In this document: in pieces, positions 40,491-49,647 of the stretch | Position numbering within the stretch: the first letter of the stretch is position 1 | How the letters are laid out: every line of letters begins with the position of its first letter | Assembly (NCBI GenBank): GCA_947259005.1 | Contig: CAMYKP010000013.1 | Span: forward strand, 1 to 64,000 | Direction: 5' to 3' | Length of the DNA stretch: 64,000 bases | Source of the DNA: an uncultured Parasphingopyxis sp. | GTDB lineage: Bacteria > Pseudomonadota > Alphaproteobacteria > Sphingomonadales > Sphingomonadaceae | Position numbers and translations under genes: made by a program | The notes under the pieces: generated by a model | The model's input: the letters and a program-made list of their open reading frames with translations, nothing else | The model's database searches: none | What the model was told of the DNA's origin: nothing

Positions 40491-41606
40491 TCAGGCCGCA
40501 GCGTCTGCCGATGTCTGTACCTCTGGCTCGATCTGGAAAAGGCGAGCGGCGTTGAGGCCAAGTATGTCGGCCTTGGCCGCGTCGGACACGTCCAGCCCTT
40601 CGAACAGCTCGGCCTGAATCTTGCGGCTGACGGGGAAGGTGCCCTCGGCGTGGGGATAGTCGGACCCCCACATGACATTGCGTGCACCGGGCAGGCCTGC
40701 GGCGCTGGCCGTGATGCAGGCACGATCATGCTGGAAGCTTGCCCATACCTGATCGTCGATGATCTGGCTTGGCGAGCGAGACAATTTGGGCCGGACAAAG
40801 TTGGAATGGGCTTCGCTGACTTCGTCCATCCGCTCGGCGAGTGCGACAAGCCAGCTTGCACCGGATTCGATAAAGGCCACCTTCGCCTTGGGGTTGCGGT
40901 CAAGCACGCCGCCGGCGACGAGATACTGGCAGCTGTTGATCGCATCGCACATCTGGTTGGTATAGTTGATGATCGCCGCACCAGGGCCGCGCTCATGGAT
41001 GACCGAGGCAAGGCCGGTCCCCGTGTGCAGGACGAAAACGATGCCGAGATCGCCGGCAGTGGCGAAAACCCGATCCCATTCCTCGCTATTATAGTTGGCG
41101 ATGCCGTCGGGGGATACGGCAGGCAGCATGGCCGCCGTATATCCCATTCCGGCCAGCCGCTTCAGCTCGGCGACCGTATTGTCGAAATCGAGCACAGGCA
41201 GCATACCGCAACGCACGAAGCGATTGGGATGGTTGCCGAGAAAATCATTGTTCCAGTCATTGTAGATCTTGCAGGATTCGGCTTCGGCATCGGCATCGTC
41301 GATGGCGTACATCCAGAGGCCGAGACTCGGAAAGCAGATTTCGGCGTCGATGCCCTCGAGCTCCATGTCTTCAAGCCGCCCGGGAATTTCCCGGATACCC
41401 TTGCGTTCGGCATCTCCCAGCGCATTTTCGCGATGCTGGCCTACCCGGAGACGGTAGATCACCTTCTCCTCGGTGCCGGTGATCAGATACTCGCCTTCCT
41501 TGCGCGTATGGATGGCATGTTTTCGCATCGAAGCGGGCAGATTCTCCTGAAACAGGGTCGCCGGCTCCATGATGTGACTGTCTGCGCTGAATACAAATGG
41601 TTTCAT
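40491..41606 (-). CDS. Amidohydrolase family protein (amidohydro_2-type)
   Basis: FVFSADSHIMEPATLF; HTGTGLA; VMWGSDYPHAEGTFPVS. Confidence 0.88.
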   Translation of the reverse strand: MKPFVFSADSHIMEPATLFQENLPASMRKHAIHTRKEGEYLITGTEEKVIYRLRVGQHRENALGDAERKGIREIPGRLEDMELEGIDAEICFPSLGLWMYAIDDADAEAESCKIYNDWNNDFLGNHPNRFVRCGMLPVLDFDNTVAELKRLAGMGYTAAMLPAVSPDGIANYNSEEWDRVFATAGDLGIVFVLHTGTGLASVIHERGPGAAIINYTNQMCDAINSCQYLVAGGVLDRNPKAKVAFIESGASWLVALAERMDEVSEAHSNFVRPKLSRSPSQIIDDQVWASFQHDRACITASAAGLPGARNVMWGSDYPHAEGTFPVSRKIQAELFEGLDVSDAAKADILGLNAARLFQIEPEVQTSADAAA

Positions 41607-41823
41607 TCGGTCCTCCATCTAACAGCCCACAACTACGCTGTTGAGGGCGATTCGTAAATAGGTATCTTTTTAGATCTGAATAGGCACCTAAATTACTTCG
41701 GAAAAGGAAGGCATATCAAGAAAATGGCTAATTTCCGGGACATCAAGCCATGTGTGCAAAACTGCAACAGCCTGAAGAAAGCGCTCAATGGCCCCTTTCC
41801 TTCACCAAAAACCGGTGATAAGG

Positions 41824-41842
41824 AATTCAACTAAGTTATATA
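41824..41842. promoter_or_regulatory. Catabolic-cluster operator, site 2
   Basis: AATTCAACTAAGTTATATA upstream of TonB receptor. Confidence 0.6.
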
Positions 41843-41892
41843 AGTGGGCAAACCCACATCACGAACTTTGGATTGGATACTGGGAGGGTAAT

Positions 41893-44268
41893 ATGAAATT
41901 CCGCAATTTTGGTGCTGGTAAATTCGCGCGTTGCGCATCGATTGGTGCCATCGCGACAGCTGCATTATCGATGCCGGCCTATGCGCAGGATTCCGGCGAT
42001 GCCGAAGTGCAGGATACCGTCGACCCCAATGTCATTCTCGTCATCGGCGTGACGCGCCAGGCGCAGGACATTCAGGAGGTTCCGACCACTATCACCGCCT
42101 TCAGCAGTGAGGACCTTGTCGAACAGGGTATCGTTTCGACCTCGGACATCGCGTCTTTCACTCCCGGCTTCAACATCCGAGCGTCGGGTAACAATCCGAC
42201 AGCATTCAACCTGTCGATGCGCGGGCAGATCCAGGTCGACAATATCGCGACGCTGGAGCCTTCGGTCGGCACCTATATCGACGACATGTATATCGGCCGC
42301 GCCTATGGCCTGAACACCAACCTGCTCGACATCCAGTCGGTCCAGGTGCTCAAGGGTCCGCAGGGTACGCTGTTTGGCCGCAATACTTCGGCCGGTGCGG
42401 TCGTCATAGAAACCGTCCAGCCCCAGTTCGATGAAATTTCGGGGATGGTTCGCGGAACCTATGGCCGTTTCGACCAGCGTGAAGCGGAGGCCGTAATCAA
42501 TCTCGGCTTCGACGATTTCGCGATCCGCGGCGGTTTTTTCTACGGCGCACGAGATAATTATCAAACTGATGTTGCATCGGGTGTTGGCTATGGCGAGCGC
42601 GAAACCATCAATGGCCGTATCCGTGTGGCGTGGCGTCCCGCCGACCCGCTGACCATAACGCTTTCGGGCGAATGGTATGACAGCGATATCAACGGTCCGG
42701 GCCGCCAGAATCTCTTCCTCAATGTCGGCGGCGGGGACCCGGCGGCGGCTGAGCGTGCCGTCCAGAATACCGACCGCGACTTTGTCGGCGTTTCGGACGT
42801 GACGACTTTCCCGGGCGCACCCGCGCAGGGACTGTTCAACGATATGGAAACCCAGACCTACATGCTGACCGCTCAGCTCGAGACCAGCTTTGGCGAGGTC
42901 AAGTTTATCGGTGGCTACCGGAATATCGTTGGCGCCAACCTTGTCGATCTCGATGGTTCGGCATTCCCGGCGCATTTCACCCAGGGCTTCCAGGACCTCG
43001 ACCAGCTGTCGGCGGAACTGCGCGCCACGGGCACAGGCTTTGACGATCTTATCGATTTCGCGGTCGGCTTCATTTATTTCAAGGAGAACGGCAACGATCA
43101 GTCGCGTTCGAGCCTTTTCGCCAGTCCGTCATGGAGCAATTTCAACGGTTTCATCAACAATGACAGCTTCGGTCTATACGGACAGGCAAATGTGCATGTG
43201 ACCGATCGCCTGTCGTTCACCGGTGGTTTGCGTTACTCGATCGACGACAAGGGCGTCACGGTGCAGTCGGCGGTCAATCCGTTCAACGGGCCGACACCGG
43301 TCGTCTGTCTGCCGACAAGCTTCAACTTCCCGCCTTCGGTGCCTGAAGATTGTGCCCGCGGCAGGTCCGATACCTTTACCAACCTGTCCTACACGTTCGG
43401 TGTCGACTTCCAGGCCACTGACGACATCCTGCTCTATGCGAAGCAAAGCCGCGGCTATCGTTCGGGCGTGCAGCAGCTGCGTTCGCTGAGTCTCACCGAT
43501 ACGACTCCGGCCCAACCGGAAATCGTCAACGAGCAGGAAATCGGTATCAAGACCCAATTCTGGGACGGACGCGCGACCTTCAACGTTGCGGGATTCCACA
43601 ACCGTGTCAGCAATGCCCAGCGCAGTCCCGTTTTCACGGTTAACGGCCAGAGCCAGACCATCATTGAAAGCGCCGGCACGGAAACATGGGGGATCGAAGC
43701 CGATATCTCTGTCGAGGTTGCAGACGGTTTCCACATTTTCGCCTCGGGCTCACTGATCGATCCGCGATACACGAGCTACAACGGCTTTGGTGTTGTGGGG
43801 GCTGCCGGCATGCAGCAGCTCGTAGCTGTCGACAAAAGCGACAACGCTTTTATCGGTATCGTGAACGAGCAGTTCACCGTAGGTGCCAGCTATGAGGCAG
43901 ATCTCGGAATCGGCCGCTTCAATGCCAATGTGGTCTATGCCTGGCAGGGCGAATATACGAATGCCGACACCCGGCCCGCGTTGTTCACCGCCGACCCGAC
44001 GACGGTGCCCGGCGGCCTCGGACTGACCCAGGCACAGGCTGCGCAGTTGCAGGACGCCCTGTTGACCAACTCGCTCGGCCTTCTCAATGCGCGTGCCTCG
44101 CTGTCTTTCGGACCGCAGGACAATTACGAGATCGCAGTCTGGGGGCGCAATATCCTCGGTGATCGCGAACCGCTCTACACGCTTCTGTTGAGCAATGTGT
44201 ATGTCGGATCCTCGTTCAACGAACCGTCCAGCTATGGCCTTACCTTCACGGCCAGGTTCGGCAACTAA
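41893..44268 (+). CDS. TonB-dependent receptor
   Basis: Signal peptide; ILVIGVTRQAQDIQEVPTTITAFSSEDL; GPQGTLFGRNTSAGAVVIET; C-term LTFTARFGN. Confidence 0.95.
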   Translation: MKFRNFGAGKFARCASIGAIATAALSMPAYAQDSGDAEVQDTVDPNVILVIGVTRQAQDIQEVPTTITAFSSEDLVEQGIVSTSDIASFTPGFNIRASGNNPTAFNLSMRGQIQVDNIATLEPSVGTYIDDMYIGRAYGLNTNLLDIQSVQVLKGPQGTLFGRNTSAGAVVIETVQPQFDEISGMVRGTYGRFDQREAEAVINLGFDDFAIRGGFFYGARDNYQTDVASGVGYGERETINGRIRVAWRPADPLTITLSGEWYDSDINGPGRQNLFLNVGGGDPAAAERAVQNTDRDFVGVSDVTTFPGAPAQGLFNDMETQTYMLTAQLETSFGEVKFIGGYRNIVGANLVDLDGSAFPAHFTQGFQDLDQLSAELRATGTGFDDLIDFAVGFIYFKENGNDQSRSSLFASPSWSNFNGFINNDSFGLYGQANVHVTDRLSFTGGLRYSIDDKGVTVQSAVNPFNGPTPVVCLPTSFNFPPSVPEDCARGRSDTFTNLSYTFGVDFQATDDILLYAKQSRGYRSGVQQLRSLSLTDTTPAQPEIVNEQEIGIKTQFWDGRATFNVAGFHNRVSNAQRSPVFTVNGQSQTIIESAGTETWGIEADISVEVADGFHIFASGSLIDPRYTSYNGFGVVGAAGMQQLVAVDKSDNAFIGIVNEQFTVGASYEADLGIGRFNANVVYAWQGEYTNADTRPALFTADPTTVPGGLGLTQAQAAQLQDALLTNSLGLLNARASLSFGPQDNYEIAVWGRNILGDREPLYTLLLSNVYVGSSFNEPSSYGLTFTARFGN

Positions 44269-44280
44269 GCGCTTCGGATT

Positions 44281-44325
44281 AGGGGAGCTGCCGCTCGACA
44301 CGGCAGCGGTGGCTCCCCCTTTTTC
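44281..44325 (+). terminator. Terminator after TonB receptor
   Basis: AGGGGAGC..TGCCGC-loop-GGCAGC..GGCTCCCCCTTTTT. Confidence 0.75.
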
Positions 44326-44349
44326 GGACCGCAATCATTTGACGGGGCG

Positions 44350-45177
44350 ATGGAAAACCAGCATCTCGACTGCATGATATCCGAGACGCCCGACGATGAA
44401 TTCGGCGACGAAGACGGGGACGGCGCCGAGACGCCAAGATCCCGTCGACCGTCGCAGGTCCAACGCATCGTCCGCAGGCTTTTCGAACTCAGCATGGACA
44501 GTGAGGAAGGCGGGTTTCTGGGTTCCGAAGCCGAACTGCTAGACCGGCTGGGCGTCAGCCGGCCAACGCTGCGCCAAGCGGCCAAGATTGTTCAGAGCGA
44601 CCAACTGTTAGAAATCCGCCGGGGCGCGGGTGGCGGTTTTTTCGCCGCGCGACCGGACGCGAAACATGTTGTCCAGCGCCCGGCCTTCTATCTGAGGATG
44701 CAGGGGGCAACGCTCCAGCAGATGCGCGAGGCGAGCGCCGCGATCCTGCCGGAGGTCACGGCCGGTGCGGCATTATGTGGAAACGGCACACTGATCGACG
44801 CGCTCGAGGCGCTGAAGGATGAATTGACGGCCATGGGAGACCCCACGCCTTCAACGCGCCAGATCATCGATCTTGAACGGCGGCTGTCGCGCCTGGTCGC
44901 TGAAATGACATCCAACCCGTTTCTCAGCCTGTTCATGGACATATTGTTCGAATTCGGCCTGCTCGAACGAAATTTGCGATTCTATGACGGTCACTCGAAC
45001 CGTCGCCAGGATTGGTTCGATCTGCAACTTGGCCTGTGCGATGCCTTGATTGCCGGCGATCCCGAACAGGCCCGCGATATCTCGCGTCGGCGCTCCAAGC
45101 TGATTGAGCATTGGATCGCCGACGACTTGCCTCCCTCGGTGCGGATCGTCCGCAGGACCAAGCGCCGGCTCGATTGA
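44350..45177 (+). CDS. FadR/GntR-type (FCD) regulator with acidic N-terminal extension
   Basis: LGSEAELLDRLGVSRPTLRQAAKIVQSDQLLEIRRGAGGGFFAARP; FCD-like C-terminus. Confidence 0.85.
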   Translation: MENQHLDCMISETPDDEFGDEDGDGAETPRSRRPSQVQRIVRRLFELSMDSEEGGFLGSEAELLDRLGVSRPTLRQAAKIVQSDQLLEIRRGAGGGFFAARPDAKHVVQRPAFYLRMQGATLQQMREASAAILPEVTAGAALCGNGTLIDALEALKDELTAMGDPTPSTRQIIDLERRLSRLVAEMTSNPFLSLFMDILFEFGLLERNLRFYDGHSNRRQDWFDLQLGLCDALIAGDPEQARDISRRRSKLIEHWIADDLPPSVRIVRRTKRRLD

Positions 45178-45190
45178 CGAGGAAGCAGAT

Positions 45191-45967
45191 ATGGACACGA
45201 TTCTGACACGGACCGAGAATGGCGTGCGGGTGATTTCCTACAATCGCCCGGAGCGGCACAATGCGATCGACGATGCGATGGGCGATGCGTTTCGTCTTGC
45301 CTTCATGGATGCGGTGGAAGACCAGTCGGTGCGGGCAATCCTGCTGCGCGGGGAGGGAAAATCCTTCTGTTCCGGCCGCGATGTTTCCGTGCTCGGCCAT
45401 CGCGAGCGCGACGAAAGCGATTTCGACTTTGTCCGCCGGCACCAGGATGGGCGGCTGGCCATGCAGGACTGTCCCAAGCCCGTGGTGGCCGCGCTCAAGG
45501 GCGGGGTGATCGGAGGCGGCTGTGAAGGTGCGCTCTGCGCTGATATTCGCGTTTCCGACGATACGCTGAAAATGGCTTTGCCCGAGATCAATTTCGGGCT
45601 GTTGCCTGACACTGGCGGTACGCAGTTGTTGGCGGCGCTGATCGGCATGAGCCGCGCCAAGGCCATGGTGCTGACCGGCGACAGGATCGACGCGAAGACG
45701 GCCTATGAATGGGGAGCGGTGGATTTCCTCGTCGCGCCGGACGAACTGGACGATTTTGCGCTCAATCTTGCGATGAAACTCGCCTCCAAGCCGCCGATCG
45801 CGCTCGCCATGGGCAAGCAGATGATCGACCAGATGCACGGCCCTGCGATCCGCAACGGGACACGGCAGGAGCTGCTCGCCCAGACAGCACTCTTCCTGAC
45901 CGAGGATTACAAGGAAGCGCGAGCTGCACACCGCGAGGGCCGTAAGCCCGTTTACAGAGGACGATAA
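45191..45967 (+). CDS. Crotonase/enoyl-CoA hydratase family
   Basis: VRVISYNRPERHNAIDDAMGD; GEGKSFCSGRDVS. Confidence 0.93.
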   Translation: MDTILTRTENGVRVISYNRPERHNAIDDAMGDAFRLAFMDAVEDQSVRAILLRGEGKSFCSGRDVSVLGHRERDESDFDFVRRHQDGRLAMQDCPKPVVAALKGGVIGGGCEGALCADIRVSDDTLKMALPEINFGLLPDTGGTQLLAALIGMSRAKAMVLTGDRIDAKTAYEWGAVDFLVAPDELDDFALNLAMKLASKPPIALAMGKQMIDQMHGPAIRNGTRQELLAQTALFLTEDYKEARAAHREGRKPVYRGR

Positions 45968-45969
45968 TC

Positions 45970-46866
45970 ATGGCGTTGCGAACACCTCCCGCCGAGGGCA
46001 CGGCGATGCTGCCGGCAGGCACATTTGCCGGTCAGACAGTCCTGGTTACCGGGGGCGGTACCGGACTTGGCAAGGGCATGGCTGCGGAATTCGCACGGCT
46101 TGGTGCAAAGCTTGCCATCGTCAGCCGCAAACCCGAGCATCTCGAGGCCGGCGTCGCGGCGATGCGCGACATTGGCGCGGAGGCCGCCGCCTTTGCCTGC
46201 GACATTCGCGATGCGGACCGGATCACCGAGGTCTTCGACGAGATCGAAGAGGCGCTTGGCCCGGTTTCGGTTCTTATCAATAATGCAGCCGGCAATTTCC
46301 CGGTCCCCGCCGAGCAGATGTCCCCCAATGCCTGGAAAACGGTCGTCGACATCGTGCTCAACGGTACCTTCAACTGCAGCCATGAATTTGCCGTCCGGCG
46401 GATCGCCGCAGGCGAAGGCGGGGCGATCCTCAACATTGGCGCTACCTATGCCTGGACGGGTGGACCGGGCACGTCGCATTCTGCGGCGGCCAAGGCAGGC
46501 GTCACCAATATGACCCAGTCGCTTGCCGTGGAATGGGCCGGCGACGATATCCGCGTGAACTGCATCGCGCCGGGCCGGTTCCCGCATGGAGACATGCCGG
46601 CACATATGCTCAAGCATCGCGAAGACGAAATTGCCGACAATACGAACCCGGGCGGGCGCGTCGGCCTTGTCCGCGAGCTGGGCTGGGCAGCCACCTATCT
46701 CTGCTCGCCCTTCGCAGCCTATGTGACGGGTCATACGCTCGTTATCGACGCAGCCAACTGGTTGCGCCGGTCGCTGGTGATGCCTGAATTCGTACCCATT
46801 CGCGACCAGTTCGGCGCAAATGCAGACAAGGCCGCAATCAAGAAGGCGCGGGGAGATCGTTCATGA
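45970..46866 (+). CDS. SDR, 2,4-dienoyl-CoA reductase-like
   Basis: VLVTGGGTGLGKGMAAEFARLG; GGPGTSHSAAAKAGVTNMTQSLAVEWAGDDIRVN (Ser at Tyr position, DECR-like). Confidence 0.85.
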   Translation: MALRTPPAEGTAMLPAGTFAGQTVLVTGGGTGLGKGMAAEFARLGAKLAIVSRKPEHLEAGVAAMRDIGAEAAAFACDIRDADRITEVFDEIEEALGPVSVLINNAAGNFPVPAEQMSPNAWKTVVDIVLNGTFNCSHEFAVRRIAAGEGGAILNIGATYAWTGGPGTSHSAAAKAGVTNMTQSLAVEWAGDDIRVNCIAPGRFPHGDMPAHMLKHREDEIADNTNPGGRVGLVRELGWAATYLCSPFAAYVTGHTLVIDAANWLRRSLVMPEFVPIRDQFGANADKAAIKKARGDRS

Positions 46867-47618
46867 GCGAGGCGCTGGTCCTGCGGGAAGATCGGGACGG
46901 CGTCTGCACGCTAACCCTTAACCGACCGGCGAGCCGCAACGCAGTCAACCGCGATCTCTTCCGGGCATTCCGCACGCATCTGCTGGAAATCGAGGCGTCC
47001 GGGGACGCTATCGGTATCCTGGTAATCAAGGGTGCGGGGGGGCATTTCTGTGCGGGCCATGACCTCAAGAGCAAACCCCATGCCGACGCATTTGGCTGGC
47101 TGAGGCAGGAAATGCTGATCCTTGAACGGTTGACGAAGCTGCCCCAGCCCGTGATCGCGGCCGTGCAGGGGAGCTGCTACACGGGCGGCCTGGAATTCGC
47201 GCTATCCGCCGACTTCGTCGTCGCCGGGGAAAGCGCCCGGTTTGCCGACACGCATGGCAAGTGGGGCCTGGTGCCCGGTTGGGGAATGAGCCAGCGGCTG
47301 CCCCGCCGTATCGGCCAGGCCAAAGCACTCGAGATGATGTTGACCTGCCGATCCTATACGGGAGAGGAAGCTGCGGCGATGGGCCTTGCCAATTATTGCG
47401 TGCCCGATGCCGAACTCGATGCGACGGTTGCCGATCTTTGCCGCACGATCCTCGCCAACAGCTGGCACAGCAACGCCGAGAACAAGCGGCTGGTGTATGA
47501 AACGGATGGCATGGCGCTTGCCCAGGGCCTCGATCATGAGCTGATGCGCAACGCCGGTTTCGATCCGAAGCTGCGCAAGAAGGGCGAGCCGATCGGCGCA
47601 TCCGGGACGGGCGCCTGA
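46863..47618 (+). CDS. Crotonase/enoyl-CoA hydratase family
   Basis: VCTLTLNRPASRNAVNRDLF; GAGGHFCAGHDLKSK; SCYTGGLEFALSADFVVA. Confidence 0.93.
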   Translation: MSEALVLREDRDGVCTLTLNRPASRNAVNRDLFRAFRTHLLEIEASGDAIGILVIKGAGGHFCAGHDLKSKPHADAFGWLRQEMLILERLTKLPQPVIAAVQGSCYTGGLEFALSADFVVAGESARFADTHGKWGLVPGWGMSQRLPRRIGQAKALEMMLTCRSYTGEEAAAMGLANYCVPDAELDATVADLCRTILANSWHSNAENKRLVYETDGMALAQGLDHELMRNAGFDPKLRKKGEPIGASGTGA

Positions 47619-48769
47619 TGGATATCGGCTTTTCCCCAGAGGAACAGGAGTTTCGCGAGCAGTGCCGCGACTGGCTGCAAACCCATATTCCCGCCGAGAA
47701 AAGGCCGCTCAACGCAGACGAAGCGCTTGATTTTGACAAGGCATGGCAACGCCAGCTCTTTGAGGCGGGCTGGGCGGGCATCAACTGGCCAGAGCGATAT
47801 GGCGGACGCGGTCTTTCCATCGTCCAGCAGGTCATCTGGCTCGAGGAATATGCGCGCGCGCGCGCGCCGTGGATCGGGGCCAATTTCGTCGGCATCAACC
47901 ATGGCGGCCCGACGCTGATCGTCAATGCGAGCGACGCGCAGAAGGCCTTCCACCTGCCGAAAATCCTGAAGGGCGAAGCGATCTGGTGCCAGGGATTTTC
48001 CGAGCCCGGCGCAGGTTCGGATCTCGCCGGCATCCGGACCAAGGGCCGGATAGAAGGCGATGAGATCGTTATCAACGGTTCCAAGATCTGGACGAGTTTC
48101 GCCCATGTCGCCGATTATCAGGAGCTGGTGCTGCGTACCGAAGAGGGGTCGCAGCGCCACAAGGGCCTGAGCTGGGTTATCTGCGACATGAAAGCGCCCG
48201 GTATCACCGTAAGACCGATCCGGAAGATGAGCGGACAGGTCGAGTTTGCGGAAGTTTTCTACGACGATGTGCGCATCCCCCTCGACAATGTCGTCGGCGG
48301 ACTGGGCAATGGCTGGGCTGTCGCGATGTCGACGCTGAGCTTCGAACGGGGCACCGGCTTCATCGCCGACCAGGTGAAACAGTCGCAGGAAGTCGACGAT
48401 CTGATCGCGACCGCGAGGGCGGAAGGCCTGATCACCGACGATCGAATCGCCGAAGATCTCGCCCAGCTCAAGGCCGAAGTTTCAGCCGTGCGGGCAATGA
48501 CGTATCGCAACATCTCCGAAGTCGAGAGGCGCGGCCAGCCGGGGCCCGAAGCGTCGATCATTCGGCTCTTCACCGCCGAGCTGGGCCAGCGTATCGAGCG
48601 AATGGGCATCAGACTCATGGGCGAGCGACTGCTCGATTTCCGCTATGGCGACGACGATCTCGTTCACGATTATCTGCGTGGTTTCGCCGCGACGATCGCT
48701 GGCGGATCGGCGCAAATCCAGCGTGACATAATCGGCGAGCGCATGCTCGGCCTTCCGCGATCGAGGTAG
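47618..48769 (+). CDS. Acyl-CoA dehydrogenase, full length
   Basis: WCQGFSEPGAGSDLAGIRTKGRIEGDEIVINGSKIWTSFA. Confidence 0.94.
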   Translation: MDIGFSPEEQEFREQCRDWLQTHIPAEKRPLNADEALDFDKAWQRQLFEAGWAGINWPERYGGRGLSIVQQVIWLEEYARARAPWIGANFVGINHGGPTLIVNASDAQKAFHLPKILKGEAIWCQGFSEPGAGSDLAGIRTKGRIEGDEIVINGSKIWTSFAHVADYQELVLRTEEGSQRHKGLSWVICDMKAPGITVRPIRKMSGQVEFAEVFYDDVRIPLDNVVGGLGNGWAVAMSTLSFERGTGFIADQVKQSQEVDDLIATARAEGLITDDRIAEDLAQLKAEVSAVRAMTYRNISEVERRGQPGPEASIIRLFTAELGQRIERMGIRLMGERLLDFRYGDDDLVHDYLRGFAATIAGGSAQIQRDIIGERMLGLPRSR

Positions 48770-48774
48770 CTGCG

Positions 48775-49641
48775 ATGGATCTCACCCCCAATGACGAGCA
48801 GGAGGCGTTGCGCACGGCGACGGTCGACTGGCTTGCTGACAATATGCCGCTCGATCAGGCCCGGACACGCCCGGCCAGCATATGGCAGGGCATGGAGGAT
48901 ATGGGCTGGTTCGGCCTGACAACCGGAGCGATGGGGCTGGACCATGCGACCGAGGCCCTTCTCTTTGCCGAGCTTGGGCGGTTCCTGGCCCCGGTCTCCG
49001 CCATCTCGACCGCAGTGGCGGCGCGGTGGAGCGATACCGAGGGCAAGGTAGCGCTTGCGCTCGGCGAGAGGATTCTGGACTCCGGGGACACGGAGACGGC
49101 GCTGGGCCTGTTCGACGGCAAGGCAGGTCTGGTCTCCTATCAGGCCGCAGCGGCGGAGCCGAGCCTCGACCTTTCCACCGCCCAGACCATTCTCGATGCC
49201 GCGCCCGAACCGGCGTTGCTCGGTGAGTCCGAGGCGGCGCTGCATTTCCGGTTGCTGACGGCTGCCTATGCGGTGGGTTGTGCCGAGGCAGCGGGCGCAA
49301 TGGCGACGGAGTATGCCAAAATGCGCGAGCAGTTCGGCAAGCCCATAGGCAGTTTCCAGGCGATCAAGCATATGTGCGCCGATATGGCCGTGCGTTCGCA
49401 GGTGTGCCGTTCGCAACTTTATTATGCAGCCTGCGCCCTGGATGGCGAGGATCCGGACGTCGACTTTCACATCGGCGCGGCAAAGCGGCTCGCCGACCAG
49501 GCTGCGCTGGAGAATGGCCGGGCCAATATCCAGATCCATGGCGGTATCGGCATGACCGACGAGGCGCTGGCGCATTTGCCGTTAAAGCGGGCGCACCTGT
49601 TGCAGTTCGTTGCTCCGACGGCGACGGCTGAACTGCTGTAG
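48775..49641 (+). CDS. Acyl-CoA dehydrogenase-like, short subunit
   Basis: C-term YAKMREQFGKPIGSFQAIKHMCADM..QIHGGIGMTDE; middle domain shortened (288 aa). Confidence 0.9.
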   Translation: MDLTPNDEQEALRTATVDWLADNMPLDQARTRPASIWQGMEDMGWFGLTTGAMGLDHATEALLFAELGRFLAPVSAISTAVAARWSDTEGKVALALGERILDSGDTETALGLFDGKAGLVSYQAAAAEPSLDLSTAQTILDAAPEPALLGESEAALHFRLLTAAYAVGCAEAAGAMATEYAKMREQFGKPIGSFQAIKHMCADMAVRSQVCRSQLYYAACALDGEDPDVDFHIGAAKRLADQAALENGRANIQIHGGIGMTDEALAHLPLKRAHLLQFVAPTATAELL

Positions 49642-49647
49642 CAACGG

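Noticed and set aside
45970-46866. 45970 SDR called a pseudogene because it lacks YxxxK
   Set aside because: Intact length and DECR-like Ser/Lys arrangement; absence of Tyr is normal in dienoyl-CoA reductases
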